Both the position numbers and the translations under genes were made by a program. Of a DNA stretch of 64,000 nucleotides, positions 26,501 through 35,211 are shown in pieces. Each line of letters opens with the position of its first letter. The first letter of the stretch is position 1. Below the pieces are notes generated by a model. The model saw only the letters and a program-made list of their open reading frames with translations, searched no databases and was not told where the DNA came from. This DNA is from Nectonema munidae (taxonomy: Eukaryota > Nematomorpha > Nectonematoida > Nectonematidae): positions 372,001-436,000 of the forward strand of contig JAUIRK010000136.1 in assembly GCA_030549495.1 (NCBI GenBank), read 5' to 3'.

Positions 26501-29500
26501 ACATACCATCAATAATTGTCACATCAGATTCAATGTTATTCACTATTGAATCATCAAAATATCTTGTCTTATTTGACACTGAAAAATAGGAACAATATGA
26601 GGAGCACATCAACAATGAACCATAGCAGCATAGCCGAAGTCTGTGATATTTGGGAACATGATAAGGATACATATTGCTGGAATAAAGATTGTTAGGATCT
26701 CCTTTCTTATCGAAATACGTCAACAACTTTTGAGAGATTAGTATGTCATTTATGAAGACTTTGCGAATCACATGCAAGTTTAGAGTAGAAGAATTTCTAG
26801 ATAAAATATTAAAATTAATAAAAGAGAGTTACAAACAAATGATATTAAAAAGGGCGCTTGATATGATCAAAACTCTTTACACTAGAAAAGTAAAAAATGT
26901 TCTTCACTGACATTAGGATATGTTTCATAAACAAACACAAAAATATGTATATTAAAAATTTTCGGAATGAAAACACTTTAAAAATATTAATTTAACAAGA
27001 ACAACAAGTAAAATAAACGAAAAAAGCAAAAAGAGTGCAGATAAAATTTCTTTTTAGCAATGAGAAACTTTTACAATTTTATAAATGCAAAATTTTTTAA
27101 AGTTTCAAAAGTCTAAAAATAAAAAATTACTTCCCTATTAATATCTTTTTAGAGAAGCATCGCTTGAGTTTTTAAGTGTTAAAGAAATTAATACACAGCA
27201 TTTTTAAGAACACACATACTTCAAATTCATATTTATAAAATTGAAAAGTACTATTTGTAAATTAAATCGTAAAATTTGAAATCAAACGCACCTCTCCCAG
27301 TTTCGTATACACGTTGTAGAAATCTAAAGTTTAGAAAAGAAGTAAAAACTCGAGAGATGAGTGTATATGTGCACTATATTTATATTACCTGTTAACTAAG
27401 CACCACTCATCGAAAAATCGTATAGATATCGGAAAAAAGGATTAAAAATAAAATAGAGACAATTAAAACTTTTTTGCCTGTTTTCCTCGGTATCAATAAG
27501 ACATGAAAGTTTTGCCATGTTTTAAAACAACTTCAAGTCTTTCACATTTAAAAGTATCAAAAATGAGACTTTAAAAGCATGCAAAATAACTGCGGATAAT
27601 CAAAACAGTATATTGATTGCCTATATACATTGATTGAGACATTGCAATTTAAAAATATGCTTTTAAAATTTTCATAGAAGCGAATTTATTATGGTCCGCT
27701 TCTCAAACTTGAAGTGGAGCGACAAATTAAACGTTTTATCGATAGCTCACCTTTAAAATCGCATCTTGGAAGAAGTGTGGCAAGATTAATAATGTGCACT
27801 ACGGCCTTCTACCTTCATACGTCCTTACCGTCCATAGATATCTAATAAAACACTGAAATTCACAACATACAAATCCCGAAGGTATATCAAATTTTTTTTG
27901 AAAATTTATAGAAAAATTTATTGAAATGAAAAGGTAGCTTTCCCGAGACTTTAAAAAGAAAATAAGTATGATAATTAATTAATCAAGTAGCGAGAGTTCT
28001 TGAACTCTAGGCAATGCTAATGTACACTAAATTCGTCTTAACGAGATTTATGGACTGGAGAATCTTCTCATTTAATCTTATTCCTTCATTTTTCGGTTTT
28101 TCAGAATTTTAATTTTTTTCCCCAATCAAACGCTGCCAAGAACGTATGGGGGCGAGATTCTTATTTCTGAGATAATTTCAATTATAATTATGTGACTTTT
28201 GATTTTGGGTGCATTTTTAATTATTTATCAAAATACTTTTCCTGATATATCAGTGAATATTTTTAAATATTTTTAACTAATGTTGAATTTCGTTTCTTAT
28301 TTTTTCCTCTTTATAGAGCATGATATATAAGTAATTTTTTGTATAAAGCCCTACCGTAGAAAAGTTTCATCGGACGACCATAGCAACCCTCTTTCAGTTG
28401 AAAGGAAAAGATGGAAAAAGGTCTATGTTATTTAAAATATAAAAACGTTTTTAACGAGATTTTCTAAATGAAACATTCCTTCTAATTAATTCTAGACATA
28501 GGATCCAATAATGCTGAACTTTTAAATTTACAAAAAATACATAATTTTCACAACTTTAACTTGCGTAAGAATACTTTTAATAAACAGCAAAAAATGAATA
28601 GCATGATAAGAATAATTTATCAATTTATTCATATTTTCTAGTTTTACTTTTTACATAAAGAAAATAAGTTAAAATTTGAAATGGAATATATATTTTTAAA
28701 GTTTTGATGAAGCTAAAAACAAATATTCCTATTAATATTATAATATAGAGGGTAAAAAGAAAATATTATAAGATTTATTATATTACTGTGCAATAAAATC
28801 GAACTTCTTCGGTGACTTTATATTTTTTTTAAGTTTGAGAAGAGCTTCTTTTTCTTTCTTGCTACTAAAATAGTTAGAATAAACTCACAAAAGTATCTAA
28901 CTAAACACTTGTTATACATTGGAGACAAATAGAGTATAGATTGAAAATTCGGAAACGAGGGGAAAAAACTTGGAGTAGTTGACAATAATTCGATTAAAAG
29001 TGTTAGTTCAAAAATACGAAATTTGTTTTTTTACACATCTTTTTAAAATGAAACATCTCGGTTCCCGACCACAATTCGTTCCATGAGTATGTTGGATTAC
29101 CAAATAAAAATGTTGACTTCGTCACTGTATATATATGTATATATTTTTAATGGGCTCTTTACTAGAGTTGAAAAAATACAGTTCCATTCGAGTACATAAA
29201 ATTTTTTAAAAGGCAACCATGACGAAAAATATTGAGTTTATTGGTTTTAGATCTTTTTCCAATCTTAAGATTTAACTTTTTTTTAGAAAATTTTAAAGTG
29301 TATGTATTTTGCCATTAACTAATAACAAAATTATATTCTGTTATTAGTTAATAAGTTGGAGGTAATGTCCGCAAAAAGAAAACGTCTAACTCCAGAAGTC
29401 GAAGAAATACTAATGTTTGTAAATTTGAACTTGAAAAATTAGGATAATTAATTAATAAATATAATGAAAAAATAATTAGTTATTTTTTTATTATTGTTGA

Positions 29501-32275
29501 CAAATTTTTTGAATAACCTATTCTACTTTTTTCAATTTATACAATGTTTAAAAATTTTAAAGTAAGTTATATATAAACATTTTCAAAACTATAATTAGAA
29601 TAGTATCGATATCGCTATTGGAATCGGAAATTGTAAAAAAAAAACAAGAATCGGCTGTGAATCAGCCAAAATTTTGAAATCGGTACTATTGTGGTACCTA
29701 TTAGGTTTGTTTTTAAAATTTTGATTTCAGATACATCTACCGTCTATTGAGTTAGAATAAAATTATATACTGAGTAGATATTAAAGAAAAAAAAACTAAA
29801 AACCTTGGATCAGTTTGTGAATTAATCCACGATAGTGTTTTAAATTCTTTGTTAGACAACATTTAACATCTTTTACACAGCATATAACTCGCTAAGTTAT
29901 CTAAAAGAAAACGGTCTCTTAGCAACTCATACTGTGACGGAAAACCGACTGTTAAAATGTACAGTGCATGATAAAAATGTATTGCAAAAGAAGAAAGGGG
30001 TCAATATTCGAGTTACTGTGATGACGATGTTTTGGTATGTAAATGGAAAAATAATAAAGATATCACACTAGAAACTAATTTTGAAAATTTGGAGCCTTTT
30101 CATTGCATCTCTCGATGGTCAAGAAAATAAAAAAAATTTGTCTCTGTGAAAGGTAATGTTGATTTAATAAAAATCATCTTAACCCTATAAGTGACGGGAT
30201 ATTTGACATTTTTGTCAATATATAGACAGGTAAAGAATACTACATTTCAATCTAGTTAAAATGGTTGTATATTTAGTTAATTCGATACTAGCTTGACTTT
30301 TATATATTTAAAAAATAATAATTTTCTTTCTTGATATAAAAATGATTTTATCAATCTCATAAATAAGTATGGGACCAAATTTCTACTAAAAGCAACCTGA
30401 AAAAATATTCGCTAAAAATTCATAAAATTTAAATATATAAATTTTTATTTCTCATGAAATTTTTCAATAATAACCTTCGGTGTAGACAGGTTGCATGCGT
30501 GTTTCTTAAAACGATATAGCCCCTCAAAGGACTAGAATATAGACAATATAAAATCACTTTATTCAATGAGTTACTATTTCATTTTTCTTATGATCACGCG
30601 TTATCATTTCAATGTGCCTTCAGTTCCCTTACATCTCTCATACCCAAATATTTATACTTTAATAAATAACGATTGTAAGAAATAACTTGACAAATAATAT
30701 AGATTTAAGTTTTTTGAGAAAATTGTTTTTTCTGAAATGTCAAACTTGAATGATAATTCCATCAATTTTGCACCATAATTCCGAAAACTAAGTGCTGATA
30801 TGAACTCAGCATCGTAATAGAAAAAAATTTAAATATGAAAGTATGTTTATGAGATAATTTTCAGGCATACATCACTAATTCTATTTGCACTTTGACACAT
30901 TTTTTCACAAAGCTTGTATAAAAAATGATATTAAGTCAATTTTTGAAAAAAAATTTCAGAAACTAATAATTTGATTGACATTTTCACATCCTAATTACAA
31001 AAACTAAGTCTAAAAATGAAATAAGTATGGTGATCTAATATAAAAATATATTTTATTGAAAATATAAATAATATTATAAAAATAATTTTTAGAGTCAAAT
31101 ATAAATAATATTATAAAAATAATTTTTAGAGTCAACCAGAAATATGATTCCCATTTTCACACTTTAATTGCAAAAAAAATGAGTCAAGAAATAGAATCAC
31201 CATATATGATATATTTTATTTAAAATGAAGATATATGTTTTGAAGAGACTTTCTTAGAAATAAACTGCAAATTTAATAGACACTTTTAGACATTTCCAAA
31301 TCCTAATTGCTAAAACTGAGTTGAGAAATGAAATAAGCATGATCCATTTAGTATAAAATAAATACTTTTTTTTAATTTGAATAATATTCTTAGACACAAT
31401 TTGCAGGCGTAAACCACCAATTTGATTGACATTTTTCAGATCCCAATTGGGAAAATTTAGTACGGAAATGAAGTCAGCATGGGTGATTCAGTTAAAAAAT
31501 AAATTTTATTTAAAATTTTCTTGAACAAAAATTTCACACGTAGACCGCAAAATTGATTGAAATTTTCACACTTTAATTACAAAATTTGACTACGGAAATC
31601 AAATCGGCATGATTTATTTAGTATTAAAATTTGAATAATATTCTTAGAGAAAATTTTCACACGTAAACCGCAAAATTGATTCATACTTTTAGACTTTTTG
31701 GTACAGAAATGAAATCAGCATGATTGATTTGGTATAAAAATATATATTTTATTTAAAATTTGAATAATATTCTTGGATAAAATTATCAGACGTAAACCGA
31801 AAATTTGACTGACACTTTCAGAAATTTTACCTCTACTAGAAAACTAAGTCTAAAAAATGCAAAATAGGCATGGTAGATCCCCCCCCCCCTCCCCATCACT
31901 AATAGGGAATAGTGTCATGTGTCTCTTTGGAAACACCTTTATTTTTTGAATTTATTGGAAATTAAGTTTGATTCTATATAAGTTTATCGCAGACGTATAG
32001 TAGAAAGGATTTAAACATAAGAATAATTTAGGAAGAAATAAATGCCACAAATGGTAGAGCAAAAAAATACTTAGAAGAGGACTTCTTTTTCTTTTTTTTC
32101 TTCAAAGATTTTATCTCAGCTTTTTCTTTTTTTGCAAGATCGTCTTTATTTTGACTAAATCGAAGTAATACACAAAGTAAATTAAATATTAGATTATCAT
32201 ATATATAATGAAAATACGCGATTTCTTGGGATTCAATAGAAAAACTAGGATTTTCAAGCCAAGATTCAGTAGTTA
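8444..32275 (-). CDS. NRDE2: NRDE2-like nuclear RNA-surveillance factor, eight exons of a split gene
   Basis: Eight minus-strand segments align in order with the remembered human NRDE2 protein. They contain WLENPSF (family WLSNPSF), a lysine tract, KGDPNNLYSSNMY (family DPANWEYKSLYRGD), DLKL...KDWQLLI...IWRHYLFF (family DLKL...KEWQKLI...LWQKYLLF), GYTEKAFALIQ, the LNHFLKFLG block, a long helical C-terminal region and IWRLLLKLK. Exons are 32275-32218, 32154-32071, 26796-26030, 24563-24372, 19626-19324, 16784-16491, 14658-13624 and 8565-8444. Every donor is GT and every acceptor AG, and all seven phases agree, giving about 950 residues against about 1160 in human. NRDE2 is a nuclear protein of HAT-type helical repeats that binds MTR4 and tempers exosome decay, and in nematodes acts in nuclear RNAi. 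The start exon and a final exon with the family's CPW-containing repeat were not found. The segment LWxxYAxLE between the sixth and seventh exons is also missing. Confidence 0.85.
9104..9786. mobile_element. Non-autonomous hAT element (683 bp) with perfect target duplication
   Basis: Left end CAGAGGCGCACAT and right end ATGTGCGCCCCTG are inverted copies. The octamer ATTACCGT lies directly before (9096-9103) and directly after (9787-9794). CAG...CTG termini plus an 8-bp duplication are diagnostic of hAT elements. The interior is AT-rich and non-coding. It sits in an NRDE2 intron. Confidence 0.9.
10556..10693. mobile_element. piggyBac-type MITE, copy A (138 bp)
   Basis: TTAA target sites flank CCCATTTAAGG...CGTAAATGGG. 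The interior contains GCAGACGATATC, GCAGACGAAGATG and a TTCCAAAATAGGAA palindrome. The same 138-bp structure recurs in opposite orientation at 54356-54493 and in diverged form at 22902-23015. TTAA duplication and CCC termini point to mobilisation by a piggyBac transposase. Confidence 0.85.
12341..13322. mobile_element. Non-autonomous TIR transposon (982 bp) with 8-bp target duplication
   Basis: The left end GGGTGCCTGGTCAAAACGGC and the reverse complement of the right end, GGTTCCTGTTCAAAACGGCC, match with few differences. TTAGATAG lies immediately outside both (12333-12340 and 13323-13330). Inside each end is a run of short iterated motifs (AAAACGGCCCAAAACC on the left, GGTTTTGGCCNTTTTGG on the right), forming long imperfect subterminal arms of about 130 bp. 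No transposase is present. 8-bp duplications suit hAT or P superfamilies. Which one is not decided. Confidence 0.85.
13624..14658 (-). CDS. NRDE2: NRDE2 large C-terminal HAT exon
   Basis: Acceptor TTCATTCTTTTAG, donor CATCAAA|GTATGC. 344 codons. Starts ERLKSLLAFIKFKLKSERTS, then LYSLLAYEIF (family LLYAELEVEL), SKAVTSIVKALNSI (family RAVHILTKLTE), long helical text and an aspartate-rich insert, ending LPEPTVFAHQ (family IPETGLMHR). The open frame runs on to a stop at 13481, but the downstream exon at 8565-8444 joins in phase from the donor at 13624, so those last 47 codons are treated as intron or as an alternative 3' end (an AATAAA overlaps that stop). Confidence 0.75.
14659..16490 (-). other. 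NRDE2 intron
   Basis: Searched for an exon carrying the family's LWxxYAxLExxLGN segment, which is missing from the assembled protein. No stretch with that pattern and suitable splice sites and phase was found. Otherwise AT-rich with nothing recognised. Confidence 0.45.
16491..16784 (-). CDS. NRDE2: NRDE2 exon, central helical region
   Basis: Acceptor ATAAGTTTAG, donor AATATAG|GTATTT. Begins with an aspartate-rich stretch (YDDGDDDCDNND), parallel to the acidic DNGLYDE region of human NRDE2, then RKLPSYSLTLYQICDIIESV and more predicted helix ending EEKVLKNI. Sequence identity to the family is low here. Placement rests on order, phase and splice consensus. Confidence 0.7.
16785..19323 (-). other. 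NRDE2 intron
   Basis: AT-rich. A pair of weakly matching hAT-like ends (17531 and 18097) was examined and rejected. A GC-richer block at 18600-18810 (CGATTCCGATTAATCG and CCCCGCCACCCTGAAGC inside it) is not explained. A B-box-like GAATTCGATCAC lies at about 17920. Confidence 0.4.
19324..19626 (-). CDS. NRDE2: NRDE2 exon with HFLKFLG block
   Basis: Acceptor TTTCTTTTTAG, donor CTAT|GTATGA. Reads EDSLMIDEKSIYEDEKIDSE, FKWRGIEILRQ, an acidic stretch, VVKMDFLDSFCISLVTPDSK and FLLLNHFLKFLGASIP. The human segment is RWQIWLAAE...VLFDDIGQSLIRLSSHDLQ and FQLVEAFLQFLGVPS. The plus strand of this exon also carries a 121-residue open frame, which is a shadow. Confidence 0.85.
21556..21617. repeat. Perfect inverted repeat (hairpin)
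   Basis: TAAACTATTTACAATGA at 21556-21572 is repeated as its exact complement at 21601-21617, with a loop rich in A and T. It lies in an NRDE2 intron. Its ends do not show a target duplication. Confidence 0.8.
22902..23015. mobile_element. piggyBac-type MITE, diverged copy C
   Basis: TTAACGCATTTTAGAGCAATG at the left and GTCGTAAATGGGTTAA at the right correspond to the ends of copies A and B. CGTCTGCTTTG near the right end also matches. It is shorter (114 bp) and clearly older. Confidence 0.65.
24372..24563 (-). CDS. NRDE2: NRDE2 exon with GYTEKA block
   Basis: Acceptor TTTTCAAG, donor TTTCAAG|GTATTT. Reads QIFNLSTLCLECGYTEKAFA then LIQCLLEFNFFLP, matching human LFLQQCHFLRQAGHSEKAIS and LFQALVDFTFFKP. 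The split glycine codon at the 5' edge is completed by the last base of the preceding exon. The intron before it is about 1.5 kb and the one after it about 4.7 kb. Confidence 0.85.
24564..26029 (-). other. NRDE2 intron
   Basis: AT-rich. 25190-25330 contains a loose short repeat (GACGCATTTAAAG, GACGCACCGAAACTG) akin to the tandem repeat at 430-562. Nothing else was recognised. Confidence 0.4.
26030..26796 (-). CDS. NRDE2: NRDE2 large exon with first HAT repeats
   Basis: Acceptor TTTATCTAG, donor TTTAG|GTTATT. About 255 residues. In order they contain DKKGDPNNLYSSNMY, TRYFDD, a linker, LEIWLEFLRL, IQKLKKLHGIGLKAAKLFP, DLKLICLDLASEFEIPE, KDWQLLIKTF and IWRHYLFFLTNSFTFFSFSR. Human NRDE2 has DPANWEYKSLY, ERYF, LWMAFVAFQ, KLAILERAIE, DLKLAKLKLCTEFWEP, KEWQKLIFLH and LWQKYLLFCQSQFSTFSISK in the same order. 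A 42-bp in-frame stretch (about 26595-26636) has GT...TTTTTCAG ends and could be a mini-intron. Confidence 0.85.
26797..29800 (-). other. NRDE2 intron, AT-rich
   Basis: No exon is required here by phase. A perfect 14-bp inverted repeat lies at 29314-29352, and TATATATATGTATATAT near 29130. Nothing coding was recognised. Confidence 0.4.
29314..29352. repeat. Perfect inverted repeat (hairpin)
   Basis: ATTAACTAATAACA and its exact complement are separated by 11 bases. It lies in the long NRDE2 intron. Confidence 0.75.
29805..30172 (+). pseudogene. piggyBac transposase fragment
   Basis: From 29895 one frame reads LSYLKENGLLATHTVTENRL then LKCTVHDKNVLQKKKG, the PGBD block usually YLxxxGxxxTGTxRxNR...KKxRG. 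A second frame continues RGQYSSYCDDDVLVCKWKNN, DITLETNFENLEP, a stop, and KGNVDL where the family has the HMGGVDxxD motif. The two frames overlap at one frameshift. Upstream, 29805-29890 weakly resembles the DNFFTS region. It is antisense to NRDE2 and sits in its intron. It covers the C-terminal third of the catalytic core. Confidence 0.75.
30750..31875. repeat. Degenerate satellite, about eight units of 110-220 bp
   Basis: The anchor GAAATNAANTNNGCATG-like string recurs near 30795, 31017, 31180, 31328, 31464, 31594, 31706 and 31857. Each time it is followed by GATTTAGTATAAAAATATATTTTATTT-like and AATAATATTCTTAGA sequence, then by CAGACGTAAACCGCAAAATT and TTGATTGACATTTTCACA. Units differ by indels and substitutions. 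A run of C closes the array at about 31881. It lies inside the large NRDE2 intron. Confidence 0.75.
31060..31133. repeat. Exact 2 x 37-bp tandem duplication
   Basis: AAATATAAATAATATT... through TTTAGAGTC is repeated once without visible change, within one unit of the satellite. Its identity contrasts with the divergence of the surrounding units, so it is recent. Confidence 0.85.
32071..32154 (-). CDS. NRDE2: NRDE2 lysine-rich exon
   Basis: Bounded by acceptor CGATTTAG and donor AA|GTATTT. It encodes QNKDDLAKKEKAEIKSLKKK and further lysines, then serines. The corresponding part of human NRDE2 is likewise a lysine-rich low-complexity tract just after the WLxNPSF motif and probably serves nuclear localisation. 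Entry and exit phases (two bases in, two bases out) fit both neighbours. Confidence 0.7.
32218..32275 (-). CDS. NRDE2: NRDE2 exon with WLENPSF motif
   Basis: Acceptor ACTTTTAG precedes the exon, which starts with two bases of a split codon and reads TTESWLENPSFSIESQEIA before donor GC|GTATTT. WLxNPSF is the N-terminal signature of NRDE2 orthologues (human WLSNPSFCVGS). An upstream exon with the start codon must exist, since the phase at the 5' edge is 1. It was not found, and a LINE begins about 160 bp further upstream. Confidence 0.75.
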
Positions 32276-32364
32276 CTAAAAGTAAAAATAGGAAATTATA
32301 TTAAACAGAACAAACATTTTCAAATTAAGAAAAAGAATTATATTGTTATATTTTTCATATAACA

Positions 32365-32392
32365 AATAAGATAGATATATATCTATCTTATT
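32365..32392. repeat. Perfect 28-bp palindrome
   Basis: AATAAGATAGATAT followed directly by its complement with no loop. It lies 59 bp upstream of the LINE ORF1 frame and 90 bp upstream of the nearest NRDE2 exon. Confidence 0.85.
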
Positions 32393-32504
32393 ATAATTCT
32401 ATCTTATTTTATAGCTTTTTCTAATATATTTAATATCATGTCTCTTTCTGGTGTTTCTTCCTTGCGTCTCGTCAGTTTCTTTTTTATTCTCTAAAATTTT
32501 TCAA

Positions 32505-33578
32505 ATGAAAAGCAAAACAAAAAATTCTTGGTCCTGTACTTCGTGCAAGAAGCCATCTTGTAAAGATATGGCACACTGCTACTCATGCGAGCAATGGTTT
32601 TGCTATCCTTGTCAAAATCTCAATGAAAAGTTCAACGAAGTAATTGATAATTTTTTCTCTTTAGGAATAAGATGGATTTGCAAATCTTGTTTAGCATCAT
32701 CTTCTCAACATTTTGATTCACAGAAAAAAATATCTGACTCTTCAAAGATTTTAGAATCTCTTGATACAATTGAAAGAAAACTAGAAAGTTTTTCTAAAAG
32801 TTTTAAACCTGTTGACAAAATTCAAAGAAGTTCTTCAGATCATAAACCGACATACTCTGATGTATTAAAAAAGTATACAAATCAAATAATCGTTTCTACC
32901 AAAGATGAAAGTTGTCATCAAATATTGAATAGCTTCACGGATAAATTAAAAACCGTTCCAATAAAAAAAGCTGTTACGCTGAAAAACTCCGTTGTCATAA
33001 GTTTTCCAGATAAAAACTCTTCTGAAAAAGCCAGGGAAATCATCAACAACAATAAAATGAAAATTGTCAAAGAAGTAAAGTTTTCTCCCCAAGTATCCTT
33101 AATAATCCCTAATTCTTTCGAGAATGAATTAGTTGTTGAATCAATAACATCAAAAAATGAAGAACTTCAAGATATTCTCAACAATGGTGATTCCATGGAT
33201 GTTATATTTTCCAAACCCTTCAAAGATCCTGACTTGAAAGTAGTTGTCCTGAAAGTATCACCTTCTGTTTTTAAATATATTCATCGTTGTAATTTTAGAC
33301 TGTTTTTTGGTCTACCTTACTTTTCACATAGACAGTGCTCCAATTGTTGCTTGATTGGGCACACCGCATCCAAGTGTAAAAATTCAAGTGTATGTAGATA
33401 CTGTTCTGGTGAACATAACGGTAACTCTTGCTCTGTTTCTAAAAGTGAACTTAAGTGTTGTAATTGCGTTAGAGATAAATGTGCCAAGACAAATCATTCT
33501 GCTTTAAGTAGAAACTGTAAATATGTTACACGAGGAATAAACTTTGTTAAGAACCATACCATTTATGATGATAATTGA
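32505..33578 (+). CDS. LINE ORF1 protein: PHD-like finger, RRM-like middle, CCHC knuckles
   Basis: The frame is open from 32451, but the methionine at 32505 opens directly on the zinc finger (WSCTSCKK...DMAHCYSCEQWFCYPC...WICKSC, a PHD-type CxxC-CxxC-HxxC pattern), so that start is preferred. A lysine- and serine-rich stretch with SDVLKKY follows, then an alpha/beta region (PIKKAVTLKNSVVISFPDKN) and cysteine knuckles: CSNCCLIGHTASKC, CRYCSGEHNGNSC and CNCVRDKC...HSALSRNC. ORF1 proteins of this type bind the element's RNA and form the transposition particle. It overlaps the start of ORF2 by 35 bases in another frame, a usual LINE arrangement for coupled translation. Confidence 0.8.
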   Translation: MKSKTKNSWSCTSCKKPSCKDMAHCYSCEQWFCYPCQNLNEKFNEVIDNFFSLGIRWICKSCLASSSQHFDSQKKISDSSKILESLDTIERKLESFSKSFKPVDKIQRSSSDHKPTYSDVLKKYTNQIIVSTKDESCHQILNSFTDKLKTVPIKKAVTLKNSVVISFPDKNSSEKAREIINNNKMKIVKEVKFSPQVSLIIPNSFENELVVESITSKNEELQDILNNGDSMDVIFSKPFKDPDLKVVVLKVSPSVFKYIHRCNFRLFFGLPYFSHRQCSNCCLIGHTASKCKNSSVCRYCSGEHNGNSCSVSKSELKCCNCVRDKCAKTNHSALSRNCKYVTRGINFVKNHTIYDDN

Positions 33579-35211
33579 CTATTCCGATAAATCTAATTTA
33601 TGCGAAATTTTTTCTTTTGAAATTTTTAACGAAAATATTATTCTTAAGTCAAGTTCTTTCTTACCTCCAGAATTTATCAAAGATATTAATGAGTTTAATA
33701 TAATTAGTATAAACGTTCAGTCGTTAAGAGCTAAATATATTGAATTACAGGTTCTTATAGAAAGTATAAATTCTAGCTCCTCCCATCCTATCAGTGTAAT
33801 TTGTTTACAAGAATCTTGGCTCAGTGAGTTTGATAATCATAGTTTTACACTACCACCTTACACTTTTCTTTCATCTCCAAAGACTATCTCTAGGCACGGG
33901 GGCCTTTGTTTTTTTATTCATAATAGTCTATCCTACAACATTGTTAGTTCTGGTTCTTTTGAATTAGTTTCAGAATATTTCTGTGTAGAATTATATGTAA
34001 ATAAGCGTATCTTGAAATTACATAATTTTTACCGACTTCCAACATGTTCTCACTCCTCAATAGATATTTTTAATCAACATTTTGAAGTTTATTTAAGTAA
34101 ACTTTCCAATAGTGCCACCCATATTGTATTAGGTGATTTCAACTTCAATCATCTTAATTCTAAATGTGAATCTGTGAAAAAGTTTTTAACTCTTTGTGTT
34201 TCTAATTCTTTCTTACCTACAATTACCACACCCATACGTCCAAATAGTTCCACTTTGCTTGATAATGCTTTTATTCCCAGTCATCGATTTGAACATGTAG
34301 CCTTTGTTTTAGACACTAATATTTCCGACCACTACCCTATTTGGTTATCTTTGAAACTATCCCTAAATCAAAAAGCTAAATATGTTTCAATTTTTGATGA
34401 AAACAAGTTCATAAATTTGGTCTCTAATTTTAATTGGAACACTTTCTCTGATGAGATAGAAGGAAATCCTAGCATTTTAATTGAAACTATCAATTCAAAA
34501 ATTTCATATTTTAAAAATGCTTCAACTAAACTTTCATGTCATAAATATTCTCATAAAAACAAAAAAGAAAGTTGGGTAAACTCTAGACTACTAAGTTTAA
34601 TAAATAAGAGAAACAAAATGTTTCACAAATGGAAAAATAAACCGAATATAGATTTGAGATCAAAGTTTGTTTACTTGAGAAATCAAATCAAGTACTTAGC
34701 TAAAAACCTTAAAAAAAGTTTCTTCGAAAATGCTTTAAATAATAATAGGGATACAAAATCATGTTGGAAGATCATCAATTCTATAGTTAGGCCTAACGAT
34801 GAATCCTATTCTTTTGGTATAAATGAGAATGGGACTATGATTTCGGACGATGACGTGGTTTGTAATTTGTTTAGTAATCAATTTGCCAAAAATTTCAATA
34901 GTAACTATGTTCTTGATCAAAATGCATTGTTCTTCAAGCTAGAGTCTTCTGTATTTGTTTTAAGAAAAGTGTCGGTGAATGATGTTTTATTATCTTTTAA
35001 TTCTCTGAAAAACAGTCGTAGTCAGGACGTTTTCGGTCTATCGATATATGATCTTAAAAAAATACAGAATTATATATCTCCACCCCTTATGAAGGCTTTT
35101 AACTCCTGTATTGCCGAAAACATATTCCCAGATACTCTAAAAAATACAAAGATCCTTCCAGTATACAAAAAAGGTGATAAAAGTATTATATACATATTTC
35201 TCATACAATAA
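33544..35211 (+). CDS. LINE ORF2: AP endonuclease and start of reverse transcriptase
   Basis: The endonuclease domain is clear: ISINVQSLRAKYIELQVLIE, VICLQESWLS, HGGLCFFIH, YRLPTCSH, HIVLGDFNFNH and ISDHYPIW, giving the Asn, Glu, Asp-Asn and Asp-His catalytic set of apurinic-type nucleases. A linker of about 200 residues follows, with the usual WVNSRLLSLINKRNKMFHKW text. Then the RT fingers begin (DVFGLSIYDLKKIQNYISPP, FPDTLKNTKILPVYKKGD). The frame ends at 35211, within the RT. The remaining RT is in other frames to the right. Confidence 0.8.
   Translation: MLRTIPFMMIIDYSDKSNLCEIFSFEIFNENIILKSSSFLPPEFIKDINEFNIISINVQSLRAKYIELQVLIESINSSSSHPISVICLQESWLSEFDNHSFTLPPYTFLSSPKTISRHGGLCFFIHNSLSYNIVSSGSFELVSEYFCVELYVNKRILKLHNFYRLPTCSHSSIDIFNQHFEVYLSKLSNSATHIVLGDFNFNHLNSKCESVKKFLTLCVSNSFLPTITTPIRPNSSTLLDNAFIPSHRFEHVAFVLDTNISDHYPIWLSLKLSLNQKAKYVSIFDENKFINLVSNFNWNTFSDEIEGNPSILIETINSKISYFKNASTKLSCHKYSHKNKKESWVNSRLLSLINKRNKMFHKWKNKPNIDLRSKFVYLRNQIKYLAKNLKKSFFENALNNNRDTKSCWKIINSIVRPNDESYSFGINENGTMISDDDVVCNLFSNQFAKNFNSNYVLDQNALFFKLESSVFVLRKVSVNDVLLSFNSLKNSRSQDVFGLSIYDLKKIQNYISPPLMKAFNSCIAENIFPDTLKNTKILPVYKKGDKSIIYIFLIQ

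Noticed and set aside
26374-26589. 71-residue plus-strand open frame
   Set aside because: Antisense shadow of the large NRDE2 exon.
29595-29705. Short hAT MITE with repeated AATCGG motifs
   Set aside because: Motifs recall the 59.5-kb element, but ends and octamers could not be matched.
30180-30230. Left end of a piggyBac element at TTAACCCTATAAG
   Set aside because: No complementary right end with TTAA was found, and the sequence is unlike the MITE family.
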